Shown: positions 16,454 through 25,484, numbered from the stretch's first letter. The stretch is 64,000 nt of DNA from Pseudomonadales bacterium (GCA_028280225.1 JANQMF010000102.1:1-64000); one strand, 5' to 3'. Numbers and translations are program-made. Notes: generated by a model not told the origin, from the sequence alone.

Positions 16454-19329
16454 GACGCCTCCTTAAACCAGCTGTTGTATACCGCTGCCCTGGCTTGACG
16501 GCGCTGGCGAAAAATCAGGGACACCCCCAGTACCCCCAGCAATGCAAGTCCATAGTTTATATATTCAACAGTTTCCTGTTCGCCTGCCGGCATGCCGGGC
16601 AATGTCCGGTTAAAATTGCCCCGCGCCCGGATGCCGATCAGGCTTTGATCCTCCAACGCCCAATCAACAATATTTGCCATCATCTGCACCGAATTGCCAT
16701 ACAGGGTACCGGTCGCCGAACCCACCATCTGCAGGGTCTGATCCGCCAGAAAGTCACTGGAGGAAAAGACCAGCAAACGGGCAGATTCCGCAGACTTGCT
16801 GATCACCCCGGAAACCACACCCAGGTCCGCTTCATCACCAGCTTCATCTCCGTCCCGGGCTTTCTGGCTTTCGGGCGCAGCCAACAATGGTGAACCCTTT
16901 TCGGCAAAATAGCTGGTGAACGTGCCTTCCAGCAGCACGCCAACATTTTGCGCACCCTGCTCACCTTCGGGTTTAAATTCCGACAAACCCTGCTCATCCA
17001 CCTTGGGCATGACATTGGTACCTTCGGTCTGCCAGCTGTCGCCACTGGATTGCAACAACGGTGTGAACTTCACCTCAGCCCCGGCACTTACGGTAATCGG
17101 TGAGGGCCAGGACAAGGTCATTTGCTGGATGCCGGTGAAGATAGGCGAGTCCCCGGCAATCCCCTCGCCGCGCACGTCCACAAAGTAGGGATAATCCAGC
17201 ATGGCCATGTCTTGAAAGGTAAACCCACCCACCTGCCGGGTGATGGGCACCGGAAATGCGGTATTTTGAGGGTCCATCACAAACGCCTGCTGAATATCGA
17301 CACCCTGATGACCCAGCCAGTCTTGCAAACCGGTATTGCGTGGCGTGGCGGTTAATGTCCCGGCGGTGGGGCGGACATCAAAAGCCCCGCTGGCCACAAC
17401 CACTGTCCCGCCCTTCATCAAGAACTGATCCACGGCAAAAACCTGCTGTGCAGAGAAATCCGTGGGGTCCAAGATCATCAGCAGATCCGCCTCTGCAGGA
17501 ACCTGTCCGGAACTTAAGTTGTTGTTGACTACATTAAAGTCGCTGGTCAAAAAGCCTTCCAGTTCAGCAAAGCTGTGTTCCTGCGGCGCCTGGCCTTGCA
17601 ACATATGGGGGGGTAACGAAGCCGGTTTGGCCACAACCACCGTCTTCAACAGACCTGAGGCAAACCGTTTTAAACCTTCTTCCAAGCCCCGCTTGAGCCC
17701 CGCTGGTGTCATATCTTCCGGGATGGGAATCTGCACCACCACATCGTCCTGCTTAAGGGTTAAGTAAAAGTAAAACTGCCGGGTATCAAACAGGCTGGTG
17801 GCCATGGGCTGAAAGCCATAGTCGTCAGCAATCTGCTGGGCAACCGCATTACCGTCAGCCTCGGGTTCAACCATCTGATGGCTGAAGTTACCACCCCCCT
17901 CAGCGGCCAGGTCTGCCAACACCCCGCTTAACTGTTGGCGCAGTTCCACCAGGGGCTGGGGCAGCAGATCAGGGGATGAGATATAGCCGACAAATTCCAC
18001 CGGATCGTTGATGTTGGCAAAAATTGAATTCCCCCCCTGGAATCCATACAGAACCTGTTTGATGCTGCGCGTAATGTCAAACTCAGGGTTCTTAAGCTGT
18101 ACATCCAGGTCCGTTTCGCTCTGTACCTTAACTTCGATCAAATCCCGAAAGCCCAGCACCTCGTACTGATCCCCGTACAGGACCAGTACATCAAAGTATG
18201 AATTCACCAGCGCCGCCTGATGACGGTCTGCGACCTGAAACGGAATGGCACGAATGCCGTACTTGGTATTCGCCTCGTTCTCCAGTTCCGGATCATCCGC
18301 GGGATCTACCAGTTCCACCCGGACCTTGCCGCCGCCGGCCACTTCATATTCGCGCAGCAGATCCTTCATCCGAGGCACCAGGGGTGACAGCAGGGGATGG
18401 GTTTTGGCGCTGAAATAGCCGCGAATCAGCAAGGGTTCGCGAAGCTGTCCAAGATATCCCTTGGTGGAAGCGGATATGGAGTAGATTTGACCCTGGGTCA
18501 TGTCCACACGCAGGACATTGATATTGGCCAGCCAGACATTCGCCAACAGCACATTAACCACCAACAATCCGCAAGCCATGCGCCAACCCTGCTGCCCCCC
18601 ACGGTCACCCCCGCCGGCCCACTTCCGCTGTTCCAAGGCATAGATATTCAGGATCAAAAAGGTGGCCAGCACCGACACATAAAAGTACAAATCCCGCAGA
18701 TCCAAAACACCCCGGGTGATGGCATCAAAACGTGAGCCGCTGCCCACCGCAACCAGAGCATCCCGGACCACCCCGCCAAACAGACCCACTATGGTTTCGG
18801 TACCCAATAGATAAAACAGGCCACACAATCCCGCTGCGCTGATCAGGCTGACAATCTGACTGTCGGTCTTGGCACTGACAAATAAGCCGATGGCGATGTA
18901 GGCACCACCCAGCAACAGGGCCGCAATGTAGCCGGCAACCACGGGCCCCCAATCCAGATTGCCCAACAGGACAACACTCAGGGGTAAGGGTAAGGTTAAG
19001 CACAGGGCAATGGCCAACAACACAAAACAGGCCAGGAATTTACCCAGCACAAATTCCGCGGTACTCACCGGTACCGTGACCACAAACTCCAGCGTACCGC
19101 TACGCCGTTCTTCGCTCCACATGCGCATGGTCAGCGCTGCACTCAGGAAGATCAACAGCACCGGCAGCCATTCGAACATGGGACGCACATCCGCTATGTT
19201 GCGCGCAAAAAACGACTCCACCCAGAAAAATATAAACAGGGTGGCCACCAAAAAGGCACCCAGAAACAGGTAGCCGATGGGTGAGGCAAAAAATTGATTC
19301 AGTTCCTTGGAGTGAATCTGCCGGATCAT
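16450..19329 (-). CDS. ABC-2 permease fused to GldG-like periplasmic protein
   Basis: From the ATG at 19329, preceded by GGTGAGG, the product is 959 aa. Residues 1-240 form a six-helix ABC-2 permease like GldF (SKELNQFFASPIGYLFLGAF, RMWSEERRSGTLEFVVTVPV). From about 265 a new membrane helix leads into a GldG-like periplasmic region (RVDMTQGQIYSISASTKGYL, then the DPADDPE and ADLLMILDP blocks), closing with a C-terminal helix and a basic tail. In Bacteroidetes gliding bacteria GldF and GldG are separate; the fusion is common in Proteobacteria, where gliding is not implied. With the ATPase upstream and DUF4340 downstream it forms one exporter of unknown substrate. Confidence 0.9.
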   Translation of the reverse strand: MIRQIHSKELNQFFASPIGYLFLGAFLVATLFIFFWVESFFARNIADVRPMFEWLPVLLIFLSAALTMRMWSEERRSGTLEFVVTVPVSTAEFVLGKFLACFVLLAIALCLTLPLPLSVVLLGNLDWGPVVAGYIAALLLGGAYIAIGLFVSAKTDSQIVSLISAAGLCGLFYLLGTETIVGLFGGVVRDALVAVGSGSRFDAITRGVLDLRDLYFYVSVLATFLILNIYALEQRKWAGGGDRGGQQGWRMACGLLVVNVLLANVWLANINVLRVDMTQGQIYSISASTKGYLGQLREPLLIRGYFSAKTHPLLSPLVPRMKDLLREYEVAGGGKVRVELVDPADDPELENEANTKYGIRAIPFQVADRHQAALVNSYFDVLVLYGDQYEVLGFRDLIEVKVQSETDLDVQLKNPEFDITRSIKQVLYGFQGGNSIFANINDPVEFVGYISSPDLLPQPLVELRQQLSGVLADLAAEGGGNFSHQMVEPEADGNAVAQQIADDYGFQPMATSLFDTRQFYFYLTLKQDDVVVQIPIPEDMTPAGLKRGLEEGLKRFASGLLKTVVVAKPASLPPHMLQGQAPQEHSFAELEGFLTSDFNVVNNNLSSGQVPAEADLLMILDPTDFSAQQVFAVDQFLMKGGTVVVASGAFDVRPTAGTLTATPRNTGLQDWLGHQGVDIQQAFVMDPQNTAFPVPITRQVGGFTFQDMAMLDYPYFVDVRGEGIAGDSPIFTGIQQMTLSWPSPITVSAGAEVKFTPLLQSSGDSWQTEGTNVMPKVDEQGLSEFKPEGEQGAQNVGVLLEGTFTSYFAEKGSPLLAAPESQKARDGDEAGDEADLGVVSGVISKSAESARLLVFSSSDFLADQTLQMVGSATGTLYGNSVQMMANIVDWALEDQSLIGIRARGNFNRTLPGMPAGEQETVEYINYGLALLGVLGVSLIFRQRRQARAAVYNSWFKEAS

Positions 19330-19330
19330 A

Positions 19331-20251
19331 TTAAACCTCACCTTGCAGCCCTCCTTCATTTACTTCTTTAAATATGACTTCCAGGTCCCGGGTGATGGGA
19401 GAAATTTCGTAAACCGGCAATTCCGCCGCAATCAGGGCGCGGGAAATATCCGCCGCCGCTTGATCTACCTCCCGGTCAACCTCCACATGCCACAGCCCGG
19501 GACTTTCCTGGTGGCTGTGCCGCACAAAGGCTAACGGCGCCAATGCCCCGCCCAGCGGGTCACCGGCATTTGCCAGGCTGCGCACCCGCAGGTGATTGCT
19601 GCGGCGTAAGTCCGCCAGACGTTCGTCTATGGCAATCTTGCCGTTGCGGATAATGATGGCGCGATCACATACCGCACTGACTTCCTGCATGATATGGGTG
19701 GACAATATGACCGTGGCCTGTTCCGCAAGCTGTCGGATAAGACCACGCATTTGTTGAATCTGGTTGGGGTCCAAACCATTGGACGGCTCATCCAGGATCA
19801 GAAATTTGGGGTTATGCAAAATGGCCTGGGCCACCCCAACACGCTGTTTGTAACCCCGGCTGAGGGTGTCCAGACGATCCAGCACTTTTTCTTTCAGCTG
19901 TGTGCGGGCCACCGCCTGGGGCACAACATCCCTGGGCTTTAACCCACGCAGTTGAGCGGCAAAACTCAAGTATTCGGCAACGGTCATTTCCGGATAAATG
20001 GGTAAGTTCTCCGGCAGGTAGCCCATCCGTGCCTGCACGGACAGAGGTTCTGCCTGGACGCTGATCCCGTCAACCCGCACCTCCCCGGCAGTGGGGCCCA
20101 GATAGCCGGTGAGCATTTTCATGATGGTGGACTTACCGGCACCGTTGTGCCCCAGCAAGCCAACCACCTCCCCGGGTGAGATGTTGAAGCTCACGTCGTC
20201 CACCGCGGCAAATTCTCCGTAACGGCGAACCAGGTTATTAGCCTCGATCAT
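19331..20251 (-). CDS. ABC transporter ATP-binding protein, GldA-like
   Basis: This 306-aa ATPase drives the adjacent permease. Walker A is GHNGAGKST (34-42), the signature LSRGYKQR (130-137), Walker B LILDEP (151-156) and the switch His H186 (ILSTH). The last 80 residues form an extra domain typical of ABC-2 exporter ATPases. It is the first gene of a three-gene operon; the permease ATG follows its stop by one base. A 17-bp palindrome lies 78 bp upstream of its start in the region shared with a divergent hydrolase. Confidence 0.95.
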   Translation of the reverse strand: MIEANNLVRRYGEFAAVDDVSFNISPGEVVGLLGHNGAGKSTIMKMLTGYLGPTAGEVRVDGISVQAEPLSVQARMGYLPENLPIYPEMTVAEYLSFAAQLRGLKPRDVVPQAVARTQLKEKVLDRLDTLSRGYKQRVGVAQAILHNPKFLILDEPSNGLDPNQIQQMRGLIRQLAEQATVILSTHIMQEVSAVCDRAIIIRNGKIAIDERLADLRRSNHLRVRSLANAGDPLGGALAPLAFVRHSHQESPGLWHVEVDREVDQAAADISRALIAAELPVYEISPITRDLEVIFKEVNEGGLQGEV

Positions 20252-20328
20252 AGTTGTCCTTAAGCCAATTTTACGGTTGGCAAAATATGGATTGAGGGAA
20301 AAATTTCAAGTGGTTTTATCCCTGTAGG

Positions 20329-20345
20329 GGTAACAAATTGTTACC
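20329..20345. promoter_or_regulatory. 17-bp palindrome between ABC operon and hydrolase
   Basis: GGTAACAA-A-TTGTTACC is a perfect inverted repeat around one base, centrally placed in the 161-bp divergent region. It is a plausible operator for either direction; no regulator gene is adjacent. Confidence 0.45.
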
Positions 20346-20412
20346 ATCTTTGTGCGACAGGTAAAAACAGAATTTCAACGAAACTAAAACGAAGCAATAA
20401 AAGAAAAGCATT

Positions 20413-21036
20413 ATGGAAATTATGGGCCCCGCCGGACCGCTGGAAGCCACCTTAGACCAGGCTGTTAACGAAAAAACCATTACCGCCATATTATGTCACC
20501 CCCACCCGGCGTATGGGGGATCGATGCACGATGCCGTGGTCAACACCGCCACCCAGGTATTTTTACGGCACGGGGTTAACTGCATTCGTTTTAATTTTCG
20601 CGGTGTGGGTGCCAGCGCCGGCACTTATGGTGACGGCGTTGGCGAAACTGAAGATTTACTGGCTGTGGTCAACTGGCAACAGCAAGAATACCCCCGGGAC
20701 AAACTGTGGCTGTGTGGTTACTCCTTTGGCGCCAACGTGGTATGGCGCAGCCTGGCAACCGCGGCCCCCGCCCGGGCTTTTCTCATTGCACCCCCCATCA
20801 GCATGATGGAATTTGCGGAACAGGACGGGACGGATACGGTGATCAACGCCATCGCCGGAGACCGTGACGATTTTGTGGATCAGGACAGGATTGGTCAATG
20901 GCCGGGAGTAACCCACCATAATATCCCCGGTGCGGATCACTTCTTCTCCGGCGCCCACGATGCCCTCGGCGAAACCCTGGAAGCGCTGGTCCGCCAGCCC
21001 GGTCAGACAATCACCGAACCGGTCAGTGCCTCGTGA
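20413..21036 (+). CDS. Alpha/beta hydrolase (COG2945-like)
   Basis: The 207-aa protein has the compact alpha/beta-hydrolase pattern of this subgroup: LCHPHPAYGGSM (28-39) near the oxyanion hole, RFNFRGVGASAG (59-70), the nucleophile elbow GYSFGA with S104, an Asp around 150-153 (AGDRDD) and the catalytic His in GADHFF (H176). It lacks a signal peptide and is probably cytoplasmic. The substrate is not predictable; esterase activity is likely. The ORF overlaps the convergent NnrU gene by 34 bp. Confidence 0.87.
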   Translation: MEIMGPAGPLEATLDQAVNEKTITAILCHPHPAYGGSMHDAVVNTATQVFLRHGVNCIRFNFRGVGASAGTYGDGVGETEDLLAVVNWQQQEYPRDKLWLCGYSFGANVVWRSLATAAPARAFLIAPPISMMEFAEQDGTDTVINAIAGDRDDFVDQDRIGQWPGVTHHNIPGADHFFSGAHDALGETLEALVRQPGQTITEPVSAS

Positions 21037-21686
21037 AAGTAATACGCCACGGCGTAACCCGCCAGGCCCAACAACACCGGCACCCACAACTCTGACAACA
21101 CCAATCTGTTGCGCCCGGTGACAATGGCTAAAAAGGGTAAATTCGACGTCACCCGGGCATAAGATCCCCAGCCCGGCCCCAGGGTTTGAGCTTTCTTCAG
21201 GTCGATGAGCACACCCCCAAGACCGCTTAAGAGTACAAAGCTGCCAAAAAATATAATGGAGACCAGATCGCCATTGGCAACAATGTGCCCCAGCCCCCAG
21301 ATGACAATGGCCCACTGCAGCGGGTGCCGGGTAATGCGCGTGACACCCCGGGCCAGGTCGGCCGCCTGGGTGGGGTCATCCAGACGCACGCCCAGGTTGG
21401 TGGGGTTGGTGACCAGAAAACCACCCAACAAAAATATAAAGGCCAAAGGCATGGTGATTTTGGATACCCAGTACAAGTCCGGGTTGGGCAGCCACAGGTA
21501 GTCAAACCTGGGAACCCGGCCATAGGTCCAGATCAGATAGGCGAGGCTTGCCGCCGCCACTATGGAATAAAATGCCAGATAGGGCCCGGTGCCAATTTTA
21601 TCCACCAACACCCGGCGCACCGGGGAACTTGAAATTCCCAGGTGGGTGATCACCCACAATAGACCCGCCAGCCACATTTCCGCCAT
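21003..21686 (-). CDS. NnrU family membrane protein
   Basis: From the ATG at 21686, with AGGAG seven bases upstream, the product is 227 aa with about six membrane helices. The family core RVTRHPLQWAIVIWGLGHI is followed by NGDLVSIIFFGSF, resembling isoprenylcysteine methyltransferase-like membrane proteins. NnrU was named from nitric-oxide-related clusters, but no nitrogen-oxide genes are near here, so the biological role is open. A 37-residue upstream extension is possible but not supported by hydrophobicity or the ribosome site. Confidence 0.85.
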   Translation of the reverse strand: MAEMWLAGLLWVITHLGISSSPVRRVLVDKIGTGPYLAFYSIVAAASLAYLIWTYGRVPRFDYLWLPNPDLYWVSKITMPLAFIFLLGGFLVTNPTNLGVRLDDPTQAADLARGVTRITRHPLQWAIVIWGLGHIVANGDLVSIIFFGSFVLLSGLGGVLIDLKKAQTLGPGWGSYARVTSNLPFLAIVTGRNRLVLSELWVPVLLGLAGYAVAYYFHEALTGSVIV

Positions 21687-21947
21687 TTTGTTCTCCTTAT
21701 TGGTATGGAACGAGTTAACGCTTGCCAGAAAAAACTTTTTGTCCTTTCTTCCCACGCTTGTCTGACGGGAACCTCCCGTGCAGCGCAAGGGTATCAAAGC
21801 CCGGGGTCCCGGTGCTGCCCTTGTTGATCATTCATCAGCACCCTGGTGAAGCCGGATCACATGAATTGTGGCTGACCGGCGAGTTGCGAGTATACTGCAC
21901 GGACCGCACCCGGGTGGTAAACAGGCAACAGAAACGGGGGACCCCCC

Positions 21948-23021
21948 ATGTACGCTCATGACACTCTGCTCAGGGAAACCCTGATCACGGCCCACGCACA
22001 AAGCTGGCAAGCCATTGCCGCCCCCGGAGCCTTTTTGACCGGTGCCCAGCGGGTGGAGGTGGTACGCACCACCCGGGACGCACTATTCTGCGAGTTGTGT
22101 CACAAGCGGAAACAGGCACTGAGCCCCAATGCCGTCGCGGGCGAGCACGACTACCTTGGTCCTTTAGAACCCGAAATGGTTGAATTGATCCACCGCCTGC
22201 GCACCGACCCGGGCAGATTAACCAAGGCCTGGTTTGACCACCTGGTGCAAGCCATGGGAAAAGAAACCTACGTGGAAATTGTCAGCATCGTTTGCAGTGT
22301 TGTCATCATCGACACCCTGCACAACAGCTTGGGTTACGGAGTGCCTGAGCTGCCGACACCCAAACGCGGACAACCCAGTGGGGAAGTTAACCCGGATGCC
22401 GTGGATGACGGCGCCTGGGTACCCATCGCCGCCGGGACAACACAAATGGCAGATACCGGCTTGCCCGTAGTGCCCAATATCGCGCGCGCCCTGGGGCTGG
22501 TGCCCAGTGCCTTCAGCCTCTTCTTCTCCACTTTCCGCCCCCACTACGCGCTGAAGGATATCAATCTTTCCATCAGCCAAAGTCAGGCGGAATACGTGGC
22601 GGCACGGGTGAGTGCCATGAATGAGTGTTTCTACTGAACCACCTCACATACCATGCTGCTCCGGGCGAGCAGCGCGCAAGAAGGCCACAACGCTGATCTG
22701 CAGAGCGTCACCGATACATCCTTAAGTCCCGGGGTGCCCCAAGGTGACTGCCTGGCTGAGCTGACCGAAACCACAATCAACGGTGACTGGTTACACATGG
22801 CACAGATCCGCGGACGGGCGGAAGCCACCATGGGTCCCCAGCAGGTGGTTGATGCATTAACCGTGGCGGCGGCTTTTAACGGCATCACCCGGGTAGCTGA
22901 CGCCACCGGCATCCCCCTGGATGATAATACGGCAGCGGTGACACAAGATATGCGGTTACAAACGGGTATCGAAAATTTTGCTTACGCGAGCAAATCCGCC
23001 CGTTACGACAAGCTTAATTAG
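21948..23021 (+). CDS. AhpD-like peroxidase-related selenoprotein (in-frame UGA = Sec)
   Basis: Two ORFs (21948-22637 and one opening at 22653) are in the same frame, separated only by TGA at 22635-22637. Read through, they give one 357-aa carboxymuconolactone decarboxylase/AhpD-like protein. The TGA falls inside NECFY-TGA-TTSH, so decoding it as selenocysteine gives C-F-Y-U-T-T-S-H, the AhpD CxxCxxxH redox motif with Sec at the second Cys (C227/U230/H234). A second CxxC, CELC, is at 48-51. A seven-bp hairpin follows at a distance typical of bacterial SECIS elements, and a selenium gene (mnmH) is in the window. AhpD-like selenoproteins are a known family. The alternative is a Cys-to-stop mutation (TGC or TGT to TGA). 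Thiol/selenol peroxidase-linked reduction is the likely role. Confidence 0.8.
22635..22637 (+). other. Recoded TGA (selenocysteine codon 230)
   Basis: This TGA occupies the position of the resolving or attacking cysteine of the AhpD motif and is followed by 127 further in-frame sense codons that match the second half of the family. The recoding is inferred from this alignment and the hairpin downstream. Confidence 0.75.
22655..22673 (+). promoter_or_regulatory. Candidate bacterial SECIS hairpin
   Basis: GCTGCTC (22655-22661) pairs perfectly with GAGCAGC (22667-22673) around the loop CGGGC. The apical loop begins about 24 nt after the TGA and has G as its second base, fitting the known bacterial SECIS rules of a short G-bearing loop 16-37 nt downstream. 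SelB would bind it. The element lies inside the coding sequence, as is normal in bacteria. Confidence 0.6.
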
Positions 23022-23051
23022 TTCCTGTCCGTAAAAAGGCCGCCATACCGG

Positions 23052-23462
23052 TTAACTACGATATTGGCGCTCGGAATTGCCCGCGGATATCTGTTCGTTT
23101 AACGTCCAGAAATCGTAGATCACCCCGATACCCAGTAAACCCAGGGAAACCAGGTACAACAACCCCGTTCCCCACTTGCGCTGGTAAAAACGATGCAGTC
23201 CAAATACACCTAAAAACACCAGAAAAATCCAGGCGACGGTATAATTCAGCTCCCCGGATTGGTATCGTCGGTCCGCGGAACGTTCCAGTCCGGGCATAAG
23301 AAACAGATCAACCAACCAGCCGATACCCAGCAGACCCAGGGTAAACAGATAAATTGTACCGCTTACGGGTCTGCCGAAGTAAAAACGGTGCGCCCCCAGG
23401 AAGCCGAAGATCCATAACACATAACCCACCAACAGGCTATGCGTGTCATTGGCTTGTTGCAT
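23052..23462 (-). CDS. TM2 domain protein (two tandem copies)
   Basis: The 136-aa membrane protein contains two TM2 repeats: GYVLWIFGFLGAHRFYFGRP and, later, AWIFLVFLGVFGLHRFYQRK, each followed by a second helix (LGLLGIGWLVDLFLMPG and LGLLGIGVIYDFWTL). The G-x-HRFY motif defines the family. TM2 proteins are widespread small membrane proteins whose function in bacteria is not established. It is convergent with the selenoprotein gene, 30 bp apart. Confidence 0.92.
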   Translation of the reverse strand: MQQANDTHSLLVGYVLWIFGFLGAHRFYFGRPVSGTIYLFTLGLLGIGWLVDLFLMPGLERSADRRYQSGELNYTVAWIFLVFLGVFGLHRFYQRKWGTGLLYLVSLGLLGIGVIYDFWTLNEQISAGNSERQYRS

Positions 23463-23596
23463 AACCTAGATAACCTCGTTCATTTGCATATTTTGAATAT
23501 TACCGAGTATTTGTCGCAAATCACTAAAAATAGTTTGCCCCCGGCAAAAACCGGCCTTCGGCCTCAAAATTCCACCCAACGTGTACACCGCGCAAA

Positions 23597-24604
23597 TTGA
23601 GCATTAAGATTAATCCCCCCAGGCGAGACGGGTTACCGACATTGCAAACACCATTTGAACCGCTGCCGGCGCCGGATTTTCCGGAACCGGTACTTGTCCC
23701 CACCAACGGTGTTGAACTGGAGGTATTCGGTGCCGGTGAGGCCCATCAGCGGGCCATAGTGCTGTGCCACGGGTGGCCGGAACACGCCTACTCCTGGCGC
23801 CACCAGATAGCCCCCCTGGTTGACGCCGGCTTCCATGTCCTTGTCCCCAATCAGCGGGGTTATGGCCAATCCAGCCGGCCCGCGGCGGTGACCGACTATG
23901 ACATCACCCACTTAACCGGAGATCTGGTGGGTTTGCTCAACCATTATGGTTACGAAGACGCCATCTTTGTTGGTCATGACTGGGGTGCCCTTATAGTGTG
24001 GAATCTGGCGATGATGCACCGGGAAAGAGTGGCCGGCGTGGCCAACCTGAGTGTGCCTTTTATGCAGCGGGGGACCACAGAGTGGATAAGCTTGTGGGAG
24101 CAAGCCCTGGGGCAGGACTTTTACATTGTGCACTTCAACCGCCAGCCCGGCGTGGCAGATGAAATTTTTGCCAAAAACAGCAGGCAGCTATTGCGGAATC
24201 TGTATCGCACCAACCAATGGCATCACCCCCCCATGGAACTTGAGGGTATGCCGATGATCGCCATGGCTAACCTGGCAGATGTGCCCGGCGACCTGATTAT
24301 GTCCGACGCCGAGCTTCAGGTATTTGTCGATGCCTTCGACCAGGCCGGCTTCACCGGAGGGTTGAACTGGTACCGGAACTTCTCCCGTAACTGGGAAATT
24401 TCCGGCCACTACGAACAAACCATCACCCAGCCCACCTTAATGATCTACGGCGACTATGACATGGTCCCCAAATCCCCGGATTTGGATCAAGTGGTTGCCG
24501 ATCTGGAAGTTCACAGCCTGGATTGTGGTCATTGGGTACAACAAGAGCGTCCGCATGAGACCAACGCGCTACTGCTGGATTGGCTGACAAGGAGATTTAC
24601 CTGA
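23597..24604 (+). CDS. Alpha/beta hydrolase, epoxide hydrolase-like
   Basis: The 335-aa protein has the epoxide-hydrolase layout: HGWPE (58-62) forming the oxyanion hole, RGYGQSSRP, the nucleophile elbow GHDWGA with Asp at 128 instead of Ser, a helical lid and the catalytic His in CGHWVQQERP near residue 315. An Asp nucleophile fits epoxide hydrolases and haloalkane dehalogenases; the lid tyrosines (WYRNF near 254) favour epoxide hydrolysis. The apparent start is TTG, with a poor ribosome site, so the first 20 residues are uncertain. Its stop overlaps the next ATG (TGATG). Confidence 0.88.
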   Translation: MSIKINPPRRDGLPTLQTPFEPLPAPDFPEPVLVPTNGVELEVFGAGEAHQRAIVLCHGWPEHAYSWRHQIAPLVDAGFHVLVPNQRGYGQSSRPAAVTDYDITHLTGDLVGLLNHYGYEDAIFVGHDWGALIVWNLAMMHRERVAGVANLSVPFMQRGTTEWISLWEQALGQDFYIVHFNRQPGVADEIFAKNSRQLLRNLYRTNQWHHPPMELEGMPMIAMANLADVPGDLIMSDAELQVFVDAFDQAGFTGGLNWYRNFSRNWEISGHYEQTITQPTLMIYGDYDMVPKSPDLDQVVADLEVHSLDCGHWVQQERPHETNALLLDWLTRRFT

Positions 24605-25092
24605 TGACAGACATTCATGGCCTGCACCACGCAGCCTATCGTTGCCGCTGCAGTGAAACAACCCGGGCCTTTTACGAGGATTTTTTGGAGCTACCCCTGG
24701 TGGAAGCTTTTCCCATCAAAACCACGGCCACCGGCCGCCAGGCAGACGTCTTACACACCTTCTACCAGATGGCTGACAGCTCGTGTATTGCGTTCTTTGA
24801 AGCACCTGATGAAGCTTTTGAATTTAAAGCGCAAAACGATTTTGACTTGCATATTGCCCTGAGCGTGGACATGCCGGTTTTACAGCGCATGCTGGCCAAG
24901 GGTAAGGCCGCGGGTATGGAAGTCCGTGGGCCCAGCGATCACGGCTTTATTCATTCCATTTACTTCCGTGATCCAAACGGCTACGTGGTTGAACTGGCAG
25001 CACCCAGCGGCGCCGGGACAGGCAGTGCGTTTGATGCACAGCGCGCCCGGGAACGGCTGAACGAATGGAATCAGGTGCACCCGCCCAGCTGA
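24604..25092 (+). CDS. VOC family (glyoxalase-fold) protein
   Basis: The ATG at 24604 overlaps the stop of the epoxide-hydrolase-like gene, so the two are coupled. The 162-aa product has the vicinal-oxygen-chelate pattern: a metal-binding His in GLHHAAYRC, FYEDFLELPLVEAF, FFEAPDE, a second half starting LHIALSVD and the Glu ligand in YFRDPNGYVVELA. VOC enzymes include glyoxalase I, ring-cleaving dioxygenases and epoxide-opening fosfomycin-type enzymes. With its neighbour it could act on an epoxide or aldehyde, but this is inference. Confidence 0.9.
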   Translation: MTDIHGLHHAAYRCRCSETTRAFYEDFLELPLVEAFPIKTTATGRQADVLHTFYQMADSSCIAFFEAPDEAFEFKAQNDFDLHIALSVDMPVLQRMLAKGKAAGMEVRGPSDHGFIHSIYFRDPNGYVVELAAPSGAGTGSAFDAQRARERLNEWNQVHPPS

Positions 25093-25094
25093 GT

Positions 25095-25484
25095 TTATTG
25101 CAGGAGAATGACCCGCACCGCGCCCACCATGGCCATACCCAGCAGCACCACGTTAACCACCATGGTGCCAATCATTCCCGCGCCACGGGATTGAGGGTCG
25201 GCAATGTAGCTGCGGAAGTAGTAAGCCCGCGCACCCAAAAATACTACCCCCAAGGCAACCGCCGCCAGTGCATTGGCGAAGTAGCCCGCGGCATAACAGG
25301 ACGGCACAAATACAACAAGCTGCTCCAGCGTATTTTGATGAGCCCGGTGAAAACGTTCGAAGGTCTCATCCCCGCTGGTTGCCGGGGCGGAAACACCATG
25401 CCGTCCCCGGGCCCGTCCCACGGCCACCCCAAAGTACAAATATTGGATTAAGGCCAGGCTAACAATTACCGTAACGTAAGCCAT
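25095..25484 (-). CDS. MAPEG family membrane protein
   Basis: The 129-aa protein has four membrane helices with the MAPEG pattern: a first helix, FERFHRAHQNTLEQLVVFVP (the conserved ERxxRAHxNxxE segment), a YFANALAA helix and FLGARAYYFRSYI. Members are glutathione-dependent or eicosanoid-metabolism relatives that form trimers in the membrane; bacterial members often have glutathione transferase or peroxidase activity. It converges on the VOC gene with two bases between stops. Confidence 0.92.
   Translation of the reverse strand: MAYVTVIVSLALIQYLYFGVAVGRARGRHGVSAPATSGDETFERFHRAHQNTLEQLVVFVPSCYAAGYFANALAAVALGVVFLGARAYYFRSYIADPQSRGAGMIGTMVVNVVLLGMAMVGAVRVILLQ

Noticed and set aside
22653-23021. 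Independent 122-aa gene starting at ATG 22653
   Set aside because: It is in the same frame as 21948-22637, starts inside the AhpD motif region and has no ribosome site; the single-protein reading with TGA as Sec explains both parts.
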